NCBI RefSeq assembly: GCF_004151245.1
Contig: NZ_JUIW01000004.1
Location: 124,001-188,000, forward strand
Source: Flavobacterium beibuense
Lineage (GTDB): Bacteria; Bacteroidota; Bacteroidia; Flavobacteriales; Flavobacteriaceae
Length of the DNA stretch: 64,000 nucleotides
Direction of reading: 5' to 3'
The stretch's first letter is position 1; each line of letters begins with the position of its first letter. Positions 25,497 to 34,120 of the stretch are shown here, one piece after another. The notes under the pieces are model-generated. The model was not told the DNA's origin, did no database searches, and was given only the letters and a program-made list of their open reading frames with translations. Both the position numbers and the translations under genes were made by a program.

Positions 25497-27548
25497 CTAC
25501 CAAATTTTGACCCTGTCATCCGGTGCTAAATACATACCATTACCCTTCTTAATATCAAATGCCTGATAGAAAGCATCAATATTTTGAAGCGGCACATAAG
25601 CCCTGTACATCCCTGGTGAGTGCGGATCGGTTTTAACCTGGTTTTTAATAGCCTCATCTCTCATTTTTGTTCTCCATATGGTAGCCCATGAAATAAAGAA
25701 ACGCTGCTCAGGAGTGTACCCGTCTATTAACCCTGGGTTCCCGTGCTCTTTAAGATAAAGTTGTAAACCATCAAAAGCAGCATTTACACCTCCAAGGTCG
25801 CCAATGTTTTCACCTAAAGTAAATTTTCCGTCTACATAAATACCCGGCAGTGGCTGTAATTTGCTGTACTGATCTGCTAAAGCGCCTCCAAGACCTGTAA
25901 ACTGATCAAGATCGGTGTCACTCCACCAGTTAACAAGGTTACCATCGGCGTTATAACGTGAACCGCTATCATCAAAACCGTGAGATATTTCGTGGCCTAT
26001 TACCGCACCAATACCTCCGTAGTTTACAGCTTCGTCTGCCTTATAATCGTAGAATGGCGGCTGTAATATACCTGCAGGGAATACAATTTCGTTATAAGCA
26101 GGGTTAAAGTAAGCGTTTACAATTTGAGGAGCCATGTGCCACTCATCTTTATTAACCGGCTTTTTAAGGTCTTCTTTATCCTGATTAAATCTCCAGCGTG
26201 CAATAGCTTTCATATTAGCGAAGTAAGTACCTCCTTCTTCAGGCCCTTTGACGGTAAGCTGAGAATAATCTTTCCATTTATCAGGATAACCTATCTTAAC
26301 TCTAAGTCTTCTTAACTTGTCAATAGCATTTTGCTTAGTGCTCTTTGCCATCCAAGGCAGGTTGTTGATACGGTTCTCATAAGCACGCATTACATTTTTA
26401 ATCATGCTTTCTGCTTTTTCCTTAGCTTCTGCGGGGAATTTTTTCTCCACATAAAGTTTGCCAAGGGCTTCTCCTATTGTACCGTTAACCGTTTGCAGTG
26501 CATTCTTATCTCGGCTTTCCTCTTTAAGTGCACCTCTAAGTGTTTTATTGTAAAACTCCCAGTCAGCAGTTTCTATATCAGTAGTAAGATATCCTGAAGA
26601 CTTGTTTATAAGTGTCCATTTCAGGTAATCTTTCCATGTTTTTACATCGCCTTTAGCTAAAATACCCTGTAACGCTTTCATATATCTTGGCTGAGAAACC
26701 ACGATAGTATCTATGTTTCCTATACCTGTATCGTTAAGGAATCTTTTCCAGTCTACTATTGGTGTAAGACCTCTAAGATCGTTTACAGCCATTGGGTTAT
26801 AGGTTTTCCTGTCATCACGACGCTCAACCCTGTCAAGTCTTGGCTCTGCCATAGCGGTTTCAAAAGCTACAATTTTTTTTGCAGCATCTTTTGCATCCTT
26901 ATCACTATAGTCAATGTACTTAAGCATTCTTGCTACATGCTGCTCATACTTTTCTTTTTTCTCTTTAGAATCGGCATCGTCAGAAACGTAGTAATCCCTG
27001 TCTGGTAAACCAAGAGCACCAGGCCCTATATAAAGTACATTCTTATTACTGTCTTTAGCATCGGCCCCTACACCTAAATTAAAAAAGCCAAGGCCTCCTT
27101 CGGGTTCCATATCACTAAGTAATTGTTGCAGGCCATGCACATCTTTAACCTGATCGATTCTCCTTAAATAAGGCTGTATAGGTGCTATACCTGCTTTATT
27201 ACGTGCCACAGTATCCATTATAGACCTGTAAAGCCTCCCTGCCTTACCGGCATCAGTATCTGCAGTATAGTTACGGTTAGCAGCTGCTTCCTTAAGTATT
27301 TGCAGGGCATCGTTATTGGTGTTTTCCCTTAGCTCATCAAAGCTACCCCAACGGGTTTTGTTTCCGGGAATCTCCGTCTGGTCTATCCAGGTTCCGTTCA
27401 CATATCTGAAAAAGTCATCGGCAGGACTAACTTTCTTATCCATATAAGACAGGTTAATACCATGTGTTTCCTGCTTTTGCGCACTACAAACACCTGTACC
27501 TAATACAAGTACTGCAGCAGCAATTTTAAAATTTTTATCTAATTTCAT
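25497..27548 (-). CDS. Exported M13-family zinc metallopeptidase (neprilysin-like)
   Basis: 683 residues with a signal peptide (residues 1-24, ending near VCSAQ). It is full length for the M13 family. The zinc site HEISH lies near residue 518 (VIGHEISHGFDD), the third ligand and neighbours in ENIGDLGGVNAAFDG (about 580), and the family motif NAYFNPAYNEIVFPAGILQPPF precedes them. M13 enzymes cleave small peptides outside the cytoplasm. It is monocistronic with its own -7 box (27574-27581) and terminator. Confidence 0.95.
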   Translation of the reverse strand: MKLDKNFKIAAAVLVLGTGVCSAQKQETHGINLSYMDKKVSPADDFFRYVNGTWIDQTEIPGNKTRWGSFDELRENTNNDALQILKEAAANRNYTADTDAGKAGRLYRSIMDTVARNKAGIAPIQPYLRRIDQVKDVHGLQQLLSDMEPEGGLGFFNLGVGADAKDSNKNVLYIGPGALGLPDRDYYVSDDADSKEKKEKYEQHVARMLKYIDYSDKDAKDAAKKIVAFETAMAEPRLDRVERRDDRKTYNPMAVNDLRGLTPIVDWKRFLNDTGIGNIDTIVVSQPRYMKALQGILAKGDVKTWKDYLKWTLINKSSGYLTTDIETADWEFYNKTLRGALKEESRDKNALQTVNGTIGEALGKLYVEKKFPAEAKEKAESMIKNVMRAYENRINNLPWMAKSTKQNAIDKLRRLRVKIGYPDKWKDYSQLTVKGPEEGGTYFANMKAIARWRFNQDKEDLKKPVNKDEWHMAPQIVNAYFNPAYNEIVFPAGILQPPFYDYKADEAVNYGGIGAVIGHEISHGFDDSGSRYNADGNLVNWWSDTDLDQFTGLGGALADQYSKLQPLPGIYVDGKFTLGENIGDLGGVNAAFDGLQLYLKEHGNPGLIDGYTPEQRFFISWATIWRTKMRDEAIKNQVKTDPHSPGMYRAYVPLQNIDAFYQAFDIKKGNGMYLAPDDRVKIW

Positions 27549-27573
27549 TTTCTAAAGTTTAAACCTTCGGTTA

Positions 27574-27581
27574 CAAAAATA
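27574..27581 (-). promoter_or_regulatory. -7 box for the M13 peptidase gene
   Basis: Minus-strand TATTTTTG fits TAnnTTTG, 25 bases before the start codon. No -33 TTTG at normal spacing. Confidence 0.4.
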
Positions 27582-27687
27582 TAAAGTTAACATAAATAGC
27601 ATTGCTTAAATCTGTTAAATATATCGTTTTCGGCAATTTAACAATGCATAACTCCTAATAAACAAGTCGTAATAGCATACTGTTTTG

Positions 27688-27695
27688 TAGTTTTG
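27688..27695 (+). promoter_or_regulatory. -7 box for the Sco gene
   Basis: TAGTTTTG fits TAnnTTTG, 18 bases before the start codon. No clear -33 partner. Confidence 0.4.
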
Positions 27696-27713
27696 TGAAA
27701 AATATATCCATAC

Positions 27714-28409
27714 ATGCTTTCATTCTTTAAAAAATACAGGACTTTTTTCATTGTATTCTTTATACTCTCAGCAATAATACTGGTATTATTTTACTCGGCA
27801 TTAAAGCCTCAAAAAAGGCTTCAGGTTTACAATCCGTCCGATGTAAATCCGGAACTTGTTGACACTACCATACAATACGTTGCCCGAGACCATAAAATTG
27901 CAGACTTTGCATTTGTTAACCAAAATGGAGATACCATTACTCAAAAGGACTATGAGGGTAAAGTATATGTTGCCGACTTCTTTTTCACTACCTGCCCTAC
28001 TATTTGCCCAATAATGACAGATAATATGGTATGGTTACAGGACAAAATTAAAGACAACCCTAATGTTATGCTGTTATCACATTCGGTTACTCCGGATATT
28101 GACAGCCCTGAAGTTCTAAAGGATTATGCCGAAAAGAAAGGGGTTATAGAAAATGGCAGATGGAACCTTGTAACAGGTAATAAAAAAGACATTTATTACA
28201 TAGCCCGAAAATCGTACCTGGCAGTAAAAACCACCACTTCAGATGAACTGTATGATATGGTACACACCGAAAACTTTATACTGGTAGACCAGAAAGGAAG
28301 GATTCGTGGTTTTTATAACGGAACCAACTTAGACCAGCAAGTGGAAGGCGAAAAAAATGTTAAACAACTGCTGGAAGATATTAATTGGCTTTGCGAGCAC
28401 GAAAAGTGA
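27714..28409 (+). CDS. SCO1/SenC-family copper chaperone or thiol protein
   Basis: 231 residues. One N-terminal membrane anchor (about 11-28), then a thioredoxin-fold domain in the periplasm. The metal motif CPTIC (Cys94 and Cys98) and the distant His near residue 184 (MVHTENF) are all present, so copper binding is possible. Sco proteins deliver copper to cytochrome oxidase or manage thiols. It lies 55 bases before feoA on the same strand, but a separate -7 box for feoA is seen in between. Confidence 0.92.
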   Translation: MLSFFKKYRTFFIVFFILSAIILVLFYSALKPQKRLQVYNPSDVNPELVDTTIQYVARDHKIADFAFVNQNGDTITQKDYEGKVYVADFFFTTCPTICPIMTDNMVWLQDKIKDNPNVMLLSHSVTPDIDSPEVLKDYAEKKGVIENGRWNLVTGNKKDIYYIARKSYLAVKTTTSDELYDMVHTENFILVDQKGRIRGFYNGTNLDQQVEGEKNVKQLLEDINWLCEHEK

Positions 28410-28430
28410 TGCTAATTGAATATTAATTCA

Positions 28431-28438
28431 TAATTTTG
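28431..28438 (+). promoter_or_regulatory. -7 box for the feo operon
   Basis: TAATTTTG fits TAnnTTTG, 26 bases before the TTG start of feoA. The -33 element is not clear. Confidence 0.45.
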
Positions 28439-28464
28439 CAGTCTTAATTTATTCTAAATAAGCT

Positions 28465-28701
28465 TTGAAAACTTCACTTGCAGGGCTAAAAAAAGGACAA
28501 AAGGCCATCATTACCGATTTTAATATTGATGCCATCCCGTTAAAATTACTTGAAATGGGGTGCCTTCCCGGCAATTTTGTGGAACTTTTACAAGTTGCCC
28601 CCCTGGGGGATCCAATCTACATTAATGTAAACGACAGCCATGTAGCCATAAGGCTGGAAACTGCCGAAGAAATTGATGTTGAAATAATTGAAACGATTTA
28701 A
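28465..28701 (+). CDS. feoA: FeoA, ferrous iron transport SH3-like protein
   Basis: 78 residues with the SH3-like FeoA fold (LAGLKKGQKAIITDFNIDAIPLKLLEMGCLPGNFVELLQVAPLGDPIYI). FeoA supports FeoB-driven Fe(II) import. The start is TTG: an in-frame TAA lies two codons upstream and the next ATG falls in the conserved fold, so no ATG start is possible. The stop overlaps the feoB start by one base. Confidence 0.93.
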   Translation: MKTSLAGLKKGQKAIITDFNIDAIPLKLLEMGCLPGNFVELLQVAPLGDPIYINVNDSHVAIRLETAEEIDVEIIETI

Positions 28702-30803
28702 TGGCAGCCCAAAATCTAAAGATAGCCTTAATTGGCAATCCAAATACCGGAAAAACATCTGTTTTTAATCAGCTAACAGGTCTTAATCAACAGGTAGGTA
28801 ACTACCCGGGAATTACTGTTGAGCGAAAGCAGGGTTCAGTAAAGCTGCCGGGCAATATAAAAGGCACCATTATAGACCTTCCGGGCACATACAGCCTTAA
28901 TGCCAGCTCTATGGATGAGAATGTTGTTATAGAACTGCTTCTTAACCGTAATGATAAAGATTTTCCTGATGTTGCCGTAGTGGTTACCGATGTGGAAAAC
29001 CTAAAGCGAAACCTGCTGCTCTTTACCCAGATTAAAGACCTTGAAATTCCTACCATACTGGTTATAAACATGGCCGACAGGATGGAACGCAAAGGTATTA
29101 CACTTGATGTACCTCATCTTGAACAAAGACTAAATACAAAGATTGCTCTTGTAAGTTCAAGAAAGGGAACTGGTATTGACGGACTGAAAAAACTTATAGT
29201 AAACTATGAGTCCCTTTCTACCGAACCATGCCTTAATGCATCGGGTATAGATCCTGAATATTTTAATAAGCTACGAAACGCTTTCCCTAACCAGTTGCTG
29301 TATAAGTTATGGCTGGTAATTACCCAGGACGTTAACTTTGGTGCACTGGAAAGAAACGAAATACAAAACAGCTCGTTTACAAAATCAAAATCTGAGCTTA
29401 AGCGATTACAGCAAAAAGAAACTATTAAGCGCTATCAGTTTATAAACGATGTGCTTAAACAGGGACAGACAATAGACTCCTCTAAGGCTAAAGACCTAAG
29501 GGCAAAGCTGGACAGGGTACTTACACACAAGGTGTTTGGTTACGTTATATTTTTCTGTATCCTCATGCTCATATTCCAGTCGATATTTGCATGGTCAGAA
29601 ATTCCGATGGACTTTATAGACCGAAGCTTTACCTGGTTAAGCTCATGGACCTCTAAAACCCTTCCTCCGGGAAAACTTACAGAACTTGTTGCCGATGGTA
29701 TTATACCGGGTATAGGCGGTGTGGTAATATTTATTCCGCAAATTGCCTTCCTGTTCCTGTTCATTTCCCTTTTGGAAGAAAGCGGTTATATGAGCCGTGT
29801 GGTTTTCCTGATGGATAAGATAATGAAACGCTTTGGCCTTAGCGGAAAAAGTATTGTTCCGTTAATATCAGGTACGGCCTGTGCGATTCCGGCTATTATG
29901 GCTGCAAGAAACATTGAGAACTGGCGTGAAAGACTTATCACCATTTTGGTTACCCCTTTTACAACCTGTTCGGCAAGGTTACCGGTATACACCATACTTA
30001 TTTCCCTTATTATCCCTAACAGGATGGTGTTGGGTGTTTTTAACCTTCAGGGATTAACGCTAATGCTGCTTTACCTTTTAGGTTTTGCAGGTGCCATACT
30101 TGCCGCATATATACTCAACCTTATATTAAAGGTGCGTTTTAAAAGCTTTTTTGTGGCAGAGATGCCTAACTACAAACTCCCTATGTTTAAGAATGTGGGA
30201 ATTAATGTGGTAGAAAAAACCAAAGCCTTTGTATTTGGTGCCGGTAAAATAATCCTTGCACTTTCCATTATCATTTGGTTTTTAGGATCTCACGGCCCGG
30301 GCGATGGCTTTAAAAATGCTGAAGCTCATGTAAGGCAACAACCACAATCTCTTTCACTAACTCAGCAGGAGTTAGACAATGAAATTGCAGGTTATCAGTT
30401 AGAAAATTCTTATATAGGTATTATAGGTAAAAGTATAGAACCTGCCATAAGGCCTTTGGGTTACGATTGGAAAATTGGCATAGCAATTGTGTCTTCTTTT
30501 GCAGCAAGAGAGGTATTTGTAGGAACACTGGCTACCATTTACAACATAGGCAGCAGTGACGACGATGCCACCATAAAACAACGTATGGGTGCTGATATCA
30601 ATCCGGTAACGGGTAAAAAGGTATTTAATTTTGCCACCGGTATTTCACTATTACTTTTTTATGCTTTTGCCATGCAGTGCATCAGTACGCTGGCTATAAC
30701 CAAAAAAGAAACAAATTCCTGGAAATGGCCGCTTATTCAGCTGTTTGGTATGAGTACTTTTGCTTATATTGTCTCGCTAATCGCCTACCAGTTATTAAAA
30801 TAA
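28701..30803 (+). CDS. feoB: FeoB, ferrous iron permease with N-terminal G domain
   Basis: 700 residues. The G domain starts at once: G1 GNPNTGKT (residues 12-19), G3 DLPGTYSL and G4 NMAD. After a helical spacer, membrane segments from about residue 275 include the Gate motifs (SGYMSRVVFLMDK, PLISGTACAIPAIMAARNI, TPFTTCSARLPVY) with the conserved cysteines. It imports Fe(II) across the inner membrane. It overlaps feoA by one base and the next gene by one base (TAATG), so the operon is tightly coupled. Confidence 0.97.
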   Translation: MAAQNLKIALIGNPNTGKTSVFNQLTGLNQQVGNYPGITVERKQGSVKLPGNIKGTIIDLPGTYSLNASSMDENVVIELLLNRNDKDFPDVAVVVTDVENLKRNLLLFTQIKDLEIPTILVINMADRMERKGITLDVPHLEQRLNTKIALVSSRKGTGIDGLKKLIVNYESLSTEPCLNASGIDPEYFNKLRNAFPNQLLYKLWLVITQDVNFGALERNEIQNSSFTKSKSELKRLQQKETIKRYQFINDVLKQGQTIDSSKAKDLRAKLDRVLTHKVFGYVIFFCILMLIFQSIFAWSEIPMDFIDRSFTWLSSWTSKTLPPGKLTELVADGIIPGIGGVVIFIPQIAFLFLFISLLEESGYMSRVVFLMDKIMKRFGLSGKSIVPLISGTACAIPAIMAARNIENWRERLITILVTPFTTCSARLPVYTILISLIIPNRMVLGVFNLQGLTLMLLYLLGFAGAILAAYILNLILKVRFKSFFVAEMPNYKLPMFKNVGINVVEKTKAFVFGAGKIILALSIIIWFLGSHGPGDGFKNAEAHVRQQPQSLSLTQQELDNEIAGYQLENSYIGIIGKSIEPAIRPLGYDWKIGIAIVSSFAAREVFVGTLATIYNIGSSDDDATIKQRMGADINPVTGKKVFNFATGISLLLFYAFAMQCISTLAITKKETNSWKWPLIQLFGMSTFAYIVSLIAYQLLK

Positions 30804-31636
30804 TGAAAAGAACAGTTTTTGCCATTTGTTGCAGTTTAATAATTACTACGGGAGCTTACTCGCAAAATAAGCTGGACAAATCGAAAAATGAGCTAAACCA
30901 AAAAGACATAAATACAGTTACACCTGTCTCTCAGTCTTCCTCTTCTTCATCAGGAAGCAGCAGTAGTGGTGGCGATGGTTCCATTTTATTAGAGCTTTTA
31001 GGAAAGATTGCTTTATTTACAGTTGGAATGGCAACAGTAGGTCACTATGGTATAGAAAACCATCTTCATCATGAACTTACGGAATATCCTTACTACATTC
31101 CTGAGCATGGTAACTATTTTGATCCTTTTTTTCAGGAAAACGGCAATATAAATAATTTCAGGTTTGATGTTAAGGACAAGTTTCTCTATAATAATGGTAA
31201 CCTTTTTGGCAACCATCTTGAAGCTAAACTAAGTCCTTTTCAGTACCTTTATATAAAAGCTGATTACTATCAGTTATTTGAGTTTCAGGAACACAGTTCC
31301 GATAATCTTTCGTTATTCTATTTTAACCTCGGGTACGACAGAATACGTTTAAAGCGTTTTAATTTAGGGTGGACACTGGGTGCATCTTACATTGCCAACG
31401 ATGTAAATAAGTTTGGCTTTTCATTTGGCGCCAATGCCGAATACTTCTGCAAAAGGAATATCAGCTTTTTAGCAGGAGCAAAATGGTCCTTTATAAACGA
31501 AAAGCCCGTTAATGCCTTTGAGATAGAAGGACGTTTTCACAGAAAGAACTATTTTATAAGTGTGGGCTTTGAACACCTTGATATTGCAACCCCTAATTAC
31601 AATTTTGCGACCTTAGGAGGAGGCATTTATTTATAA
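30803..31636 (+). CDS. Exported protein in the feo operon, likely outer-membrane barrel
   Basis: 277 residues, start at the ATG overlapping the feoB stop. A signal peptide (to about residue 20, GAYSQ) is followed by a Ser/Gly-rich linker (QSSSSSSGSSSSGGDGS), one hydrophobic stretch (ILLELLGKIALFTVGMATVG) and a His-rich patch (HYGIENHLHHE). The remaining 180 residues alternate polar and hydrophobic positions with many aromatic residues and end in GGGIYL, as in outer-membrane barrels. I do not recognise the family. Its place between feoB and the FeoB-associated peptide gene points to iron uptake. Confidence 0.6.
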   Translation: MKRTVFAICCSLIITTGAYSQNKLDKSKNELNQKDINTVTPVSQSSSSSSGSSSSGGDGSILLELLGKIALFTVGMATVGHYGIENHLHHELTEYPYYIPEHGNYFDPFFQENGNINNFRFDVKDKFLYNNGNLFGNHLEAKLSPFQYLYIKADYYQLFEFQEHSSDNLSLFYFNLGYDRIRLKRFNLGWTLGASYIANDVNKFGFSFGANAEYFCKRNISFLAGAKWSFINEKPVNAFEIEGRFHRKNYFISVGFEHLDIATPNYNFATLGGGIYL

Positions 31637-31638
31637 TT

Positions 31639-31764
31639 ATGGATATACAGGAAATAATAGTATACATACTTGTAGCCGGAGCAGCAGCTTTTCTGGTAAA
31701 GAAATTCTTTTTTAAAAAGAAAAAAAAATCAGGCTGCGGCAGTGACGACTGCGGCTGTCACTAA
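31639..31764 (+). CDS. FeoB-associated Cys-rich membrane peptide
   Basis: 41 residues, beginning MDIQEIIVYILVAGAA, with one membrane helix (about 4-22), a run of lysines and a Cys-rich tail (SGCGSDDCGCH, three cysteines). This matches the small FeoB-associated family, possibly a FeoC-like partner. It begins two bases after the upstream stop. Its TAA overlaps the stop codon of the convergent araC-type gene over four bases (31761-31764). Confidence 0.85.
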   Translation: MDIQEIIVYILVAGAAAFLVKKFFFKKKKKSGCGSDDCGCH

Positions 31765-32555
31765 ATTTTAGTTGGTGCCGTTCCGTACCTTTTTTTAAAG
31801 GCATAGGAAAAGTGTGACATGTCTTCAAAACCCACTTCGGGATAAATATCCGATACTGTCATTTTCTTTTCGGTAAGTAAATAATAGGCTTCCTGTAGCC
31901 TGCGCTGTACAAGCCACTTGCCTGGTGAGATACTGAAAACTTTTTCAAAATCCCTTTTAAACCCCGAAAGGCTTCTTCCAGTTAAATAGGCAAAACGGTT
32001 AACACCCACATTAAAGTGATAGTTTTGCTCCATAAAGGCCTCAAGATCTATCTTTCCGGGATCGGTAAAATCAAACAATACATCCTTAATTTCAGGGCAT
32101 AATTTAAGCAAGAGCAAAATTGCCTCTTCCTGTTTAACAGGCAATAAAGGCGAGCCTGGGTATTTTAATACCGGCTCATACTCCCTTAGCGAATTCATAT
32201 AATTGGCAAGCACCGAATTGTTATCCAAAACAAGACAGGAATTCCCCGATGATTTCCTTTCACTTTCATAGCCATACTTAAGACTGAAATTCTTTAATAT
32301 TTCCTGAGAAAATGTAACGGAAACCGAACGGAACTCTCCTCCCTGCGGTGGTGTTTTTACATATTTAAGCAGCTGGTTGCGGCGGCAAAAGTAAAGCTGC
32401 CCCGCCTCCATGGTTACTGAGTTGTTACCGTCGTTAAAAGTAGTGCTGCCCGATTCCACATATCCAAGCACATGATCACTTATAAAGTGTTCGCCCTGTC
32501 GGGATTCGGTAAAATAACATGAAAATTTTATAGAAGGGAATACTGTTTTTTCCAT
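31761..32555 (-). CDS. AraC-family transcriptional regulator
   Basis: 264 residues from the ATG at 32555 (MEKTVFPSIKFSCYF). An earlier in-frame ATG at 32609 would make the gene overlap a strong terminator hairpin at 32574-32603, so it is rejected. The N-terminal part is a cupin-like sensing domain (LGYVESGSTTFNDGNNSVTMEAGQLYFCRRN). The C-terminal double helix-turn-helix (GVNRFAYLTGRSLSGFKRDFEKVF, VSDIYPEVGFEDMSHFSYAFKKRYGTAP) is the AraC signature. It lies just downstream of an aldehyde dehydrogenase gene and may control it. Confidence 0.9.
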   Translation of the reverse strand: MEKTVFPSIKFSCYFTESRQGEHFISDHVLGYVESGSTTFNDGNNSVTMEAGQLYFCRRNQLLKYVKTPPQGGEFRSVSVTFSQEILKNFSLKYGYESERKSSGNSCLVLDNNSVLANYMNSLREYEPVLKYPGSPLLPVKQEEAILLLLKLCPEIKDVLFDFTDPGKIDLEAFMEQNYHFNVGVNRFAYLTGRSLSGFKRDFEKVFSISPGKWLVQRRLQEAYYLLTEKKMTVSDIYPEVGFEDMSHFSYAFKKRYGTAPTKI

Positions 32556-32573
32556 AATATTTAAAGATACGTA

Positions 32574-32603
32574 AAAAGCAGCAGGTATAGTACTGCTGCT
32601 TTT
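32574..32603 (-). terminator. Terminator of the aldehyde dehydrogenase gene
   Basis: Arms AAAAGCAGCAG and CTGCTGCTTTT around an 8-base loop, with a U-tract on the minus strand. It separates the dehydrogenase gene from the downstream araC-type gene. Confidence 0.85.
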
Positions 32604-32613
32604 AATCAAACAA

Positions 32614-34029
32614 TTATACTAAAATAGTTTTTGGCTCAACATATTCTTCAAGGCCATACACTCCCATTTCCCTTCCTATACCAGATTGCTTGAACCCTCC
32701 AAAAGGAGCAAGCGGGTCATGGTAAAGTCCGTTAATAAGTATCCTGCCTGCTATAATTTGCGAAGCCACACGTTTTGCCCTCATCACATCCGATGAGCTT
32801 ACATAGGCCTGTAGGCCGTAATCCGTATCGTTAGCAATTTCGATAGCCTCTTCCTCGGTTTTATAGGTAATAACAGAAAGTACCGGGCCAAATATTTCCT
32901 CACGGGCAATACGCATATCGTTAGTAACATTTACAAAAACAGTAGGCTTAACAAAGTTTCCTGCCTCAAGGCCTTCCGGTTTACCGGGACCACCCATTAG
33001 CAGTTCAGCTCCTTCTTCCAGACCCAATTGTATATATTCCTGTACCCTGTTATATTGTTTTTGGTTTACCATCGGGCCTACTACTGTAGTGGCATCAGCG
33101 GGGTTGCCTACCTTTACCTGCTCTACGGTTTCCTTAAGAAGCTCCTTAACTTCGGCTATCTTGCTTTCATGAACCAATAAACGCGTCCCTGCAATACAGG
33201 CCTGCCCACTGTTCATATAGGCTGCCGAAACTGCCATAGGTATAGCATCATCAAGGTTAGCATCATCAAGAATAATATTAGGCGATTTACCTCCCAGTTC
33301 CAGTGTTACCCGTTTCATGGTATCCACAGCACTACGTGCTATAAACTTACCAACAGCAGTAGAACCCGTAAAAGATATTTTTGCCACATCTCTATGGTTA
33401 ACCAAAGTTGCCCCTACCACGTCACCACGGCCGTTTACAATATTAAATACTCCTTTTGGCAACGCGGCTTCATGAAAACACTCCAGCAATAACTGTGTTT
33501 GAAGCGCACTCATTTCACTTGGTTTTATCACTGTCGTACTGCCCGAAGCTATGGCCATAGCCAGCTTGCTGCATATAAAACCGTTACTTGCGTTCCACGG
33601 GGTTATGATACCTACCACGCCCAATGGCTGCAACATAACTTTTGATTTGCCTACAATCTTTTGGAATTCGAATGTTTTTAATACTTCTATTGCAGAGGTA
33701 AATCCGGAAAGTGCATTTTGAACACTCATGGTACAAAAGTGCAGTGTGCCGCCATACTCCTTTACCATTACCTCTATAAGTTCGCTTTCTCTTTGCTTTA
33801 CAACATCGTAAAGCTTTTGCAGATAAGCAATGCGCTCCTCCTTTGTAGTTTGAGAAAAGGTTTTAAATGCTTCTTTGGCTGCTGCAACAGCCAGTTGGGT
33901 ATCGGTTTCGTCACCAAGGATAACTTTGCCGATAATTCCGTTATCTGTCGGACTAATTAAATCGAAAACTTCTGTTCCGTGCGGTTTTATAAACGCTCCG
34001 TTTACATAAATGGTGTCTATTGTTTTCAT
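32614..34029 (-). CDS. NAD(P)-dependent aldehyde dehydrogenase
   Basis: 471 residues, full length for the ALDH superfamily. Motifs seen are PWNASNGFICSKLAMAIASGSTTVIKPSE (cofactor site), FTGSTAVGK, LELGGKSPNI with the general-base glutamate, and GQACIAGTR with the catalytic cysteine near residue 280; EEIFGPVLSV follows. It oxidises an aldehyde to its acid. Substrate unknown. It follows mntH but is separated from it by a 91-base gap with a striking nested inverted repeat, so it probably has its own control. Confidence 0.94.
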   Translation of the reverse strand: MKTIDTIYVNGAFIKPHGTEVFDLISPTDNGIIGKVILGDETDTQLAVAAAKEAFKTFSQTTKEERIAYLQKLYDVVKQRESELIEVMVKEYGGTLHFCTMSVQNALSGFTSAIEVLKTFEFQKIVGKSKVMLQPLGVVGIITPWNASNGFICSKLAMAIASGSTTVIKPSEMSALQTQLLLECFHEAALPKGVFNIVNGRGDVVGATLVNHRDVAKISFTGSTAVGKFIARSAVDTMKRVTLELGGKSPNIILDDANLDDAIPMAVSAAYMNSGQACIAGTRLLVHESKIAEVKELLKETVEQVKVGNPADATTVVGPMVNQKQYNRVQEYIQLGLEEGAELLMGGPGKPEGLEAGNFVKPTVFVNVTNDMRIAREEIFGPVLSVITYKTEEEAIEIANDTDYGLQAYVSSSDVMRAKRVASQIIAGRILINGLYHDPLAPFGGFKQSGIGREMGVYGLEEYVEPKTILV

Positions 34030-34036
34030 GTCTTAA

Positions 34037-34106
34037 TTTTTAACAAAGTTCTGCCGCTTTTCAGCTTTTTACTTTGCTGAAAAGTCCAAGTTTACTTTGT
34101 TAAAAA
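34037..34106. repeat. Nested inverted repeat before the aldehyde dehydrogenase gene
   Basis: Outer perfect arms TTTTTAACAAAGT (34037-34049) and ACTTTGTTAAAAA (34094-34106), with inner perfect arms CTTTTCAGC (34057-34065) and GCTGAAAAG (34076-34084). A direct repeat TTTACTTTG is also present at 34068-34076 and 34091-34099. It fills the mntH-dehydrogenase gap and might be a terminator, an operator or the remains of a small mobile element. Confidence 0.65.
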
Positions 34107-34120
34107 GTTCACATGAATTT

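Noticed and set aside
32556..32609. Extended start for the AraC-type gene
   Set aside because: It would run through a strong terminator stem at 32574-32603; the ATG at 32555 is the better start.
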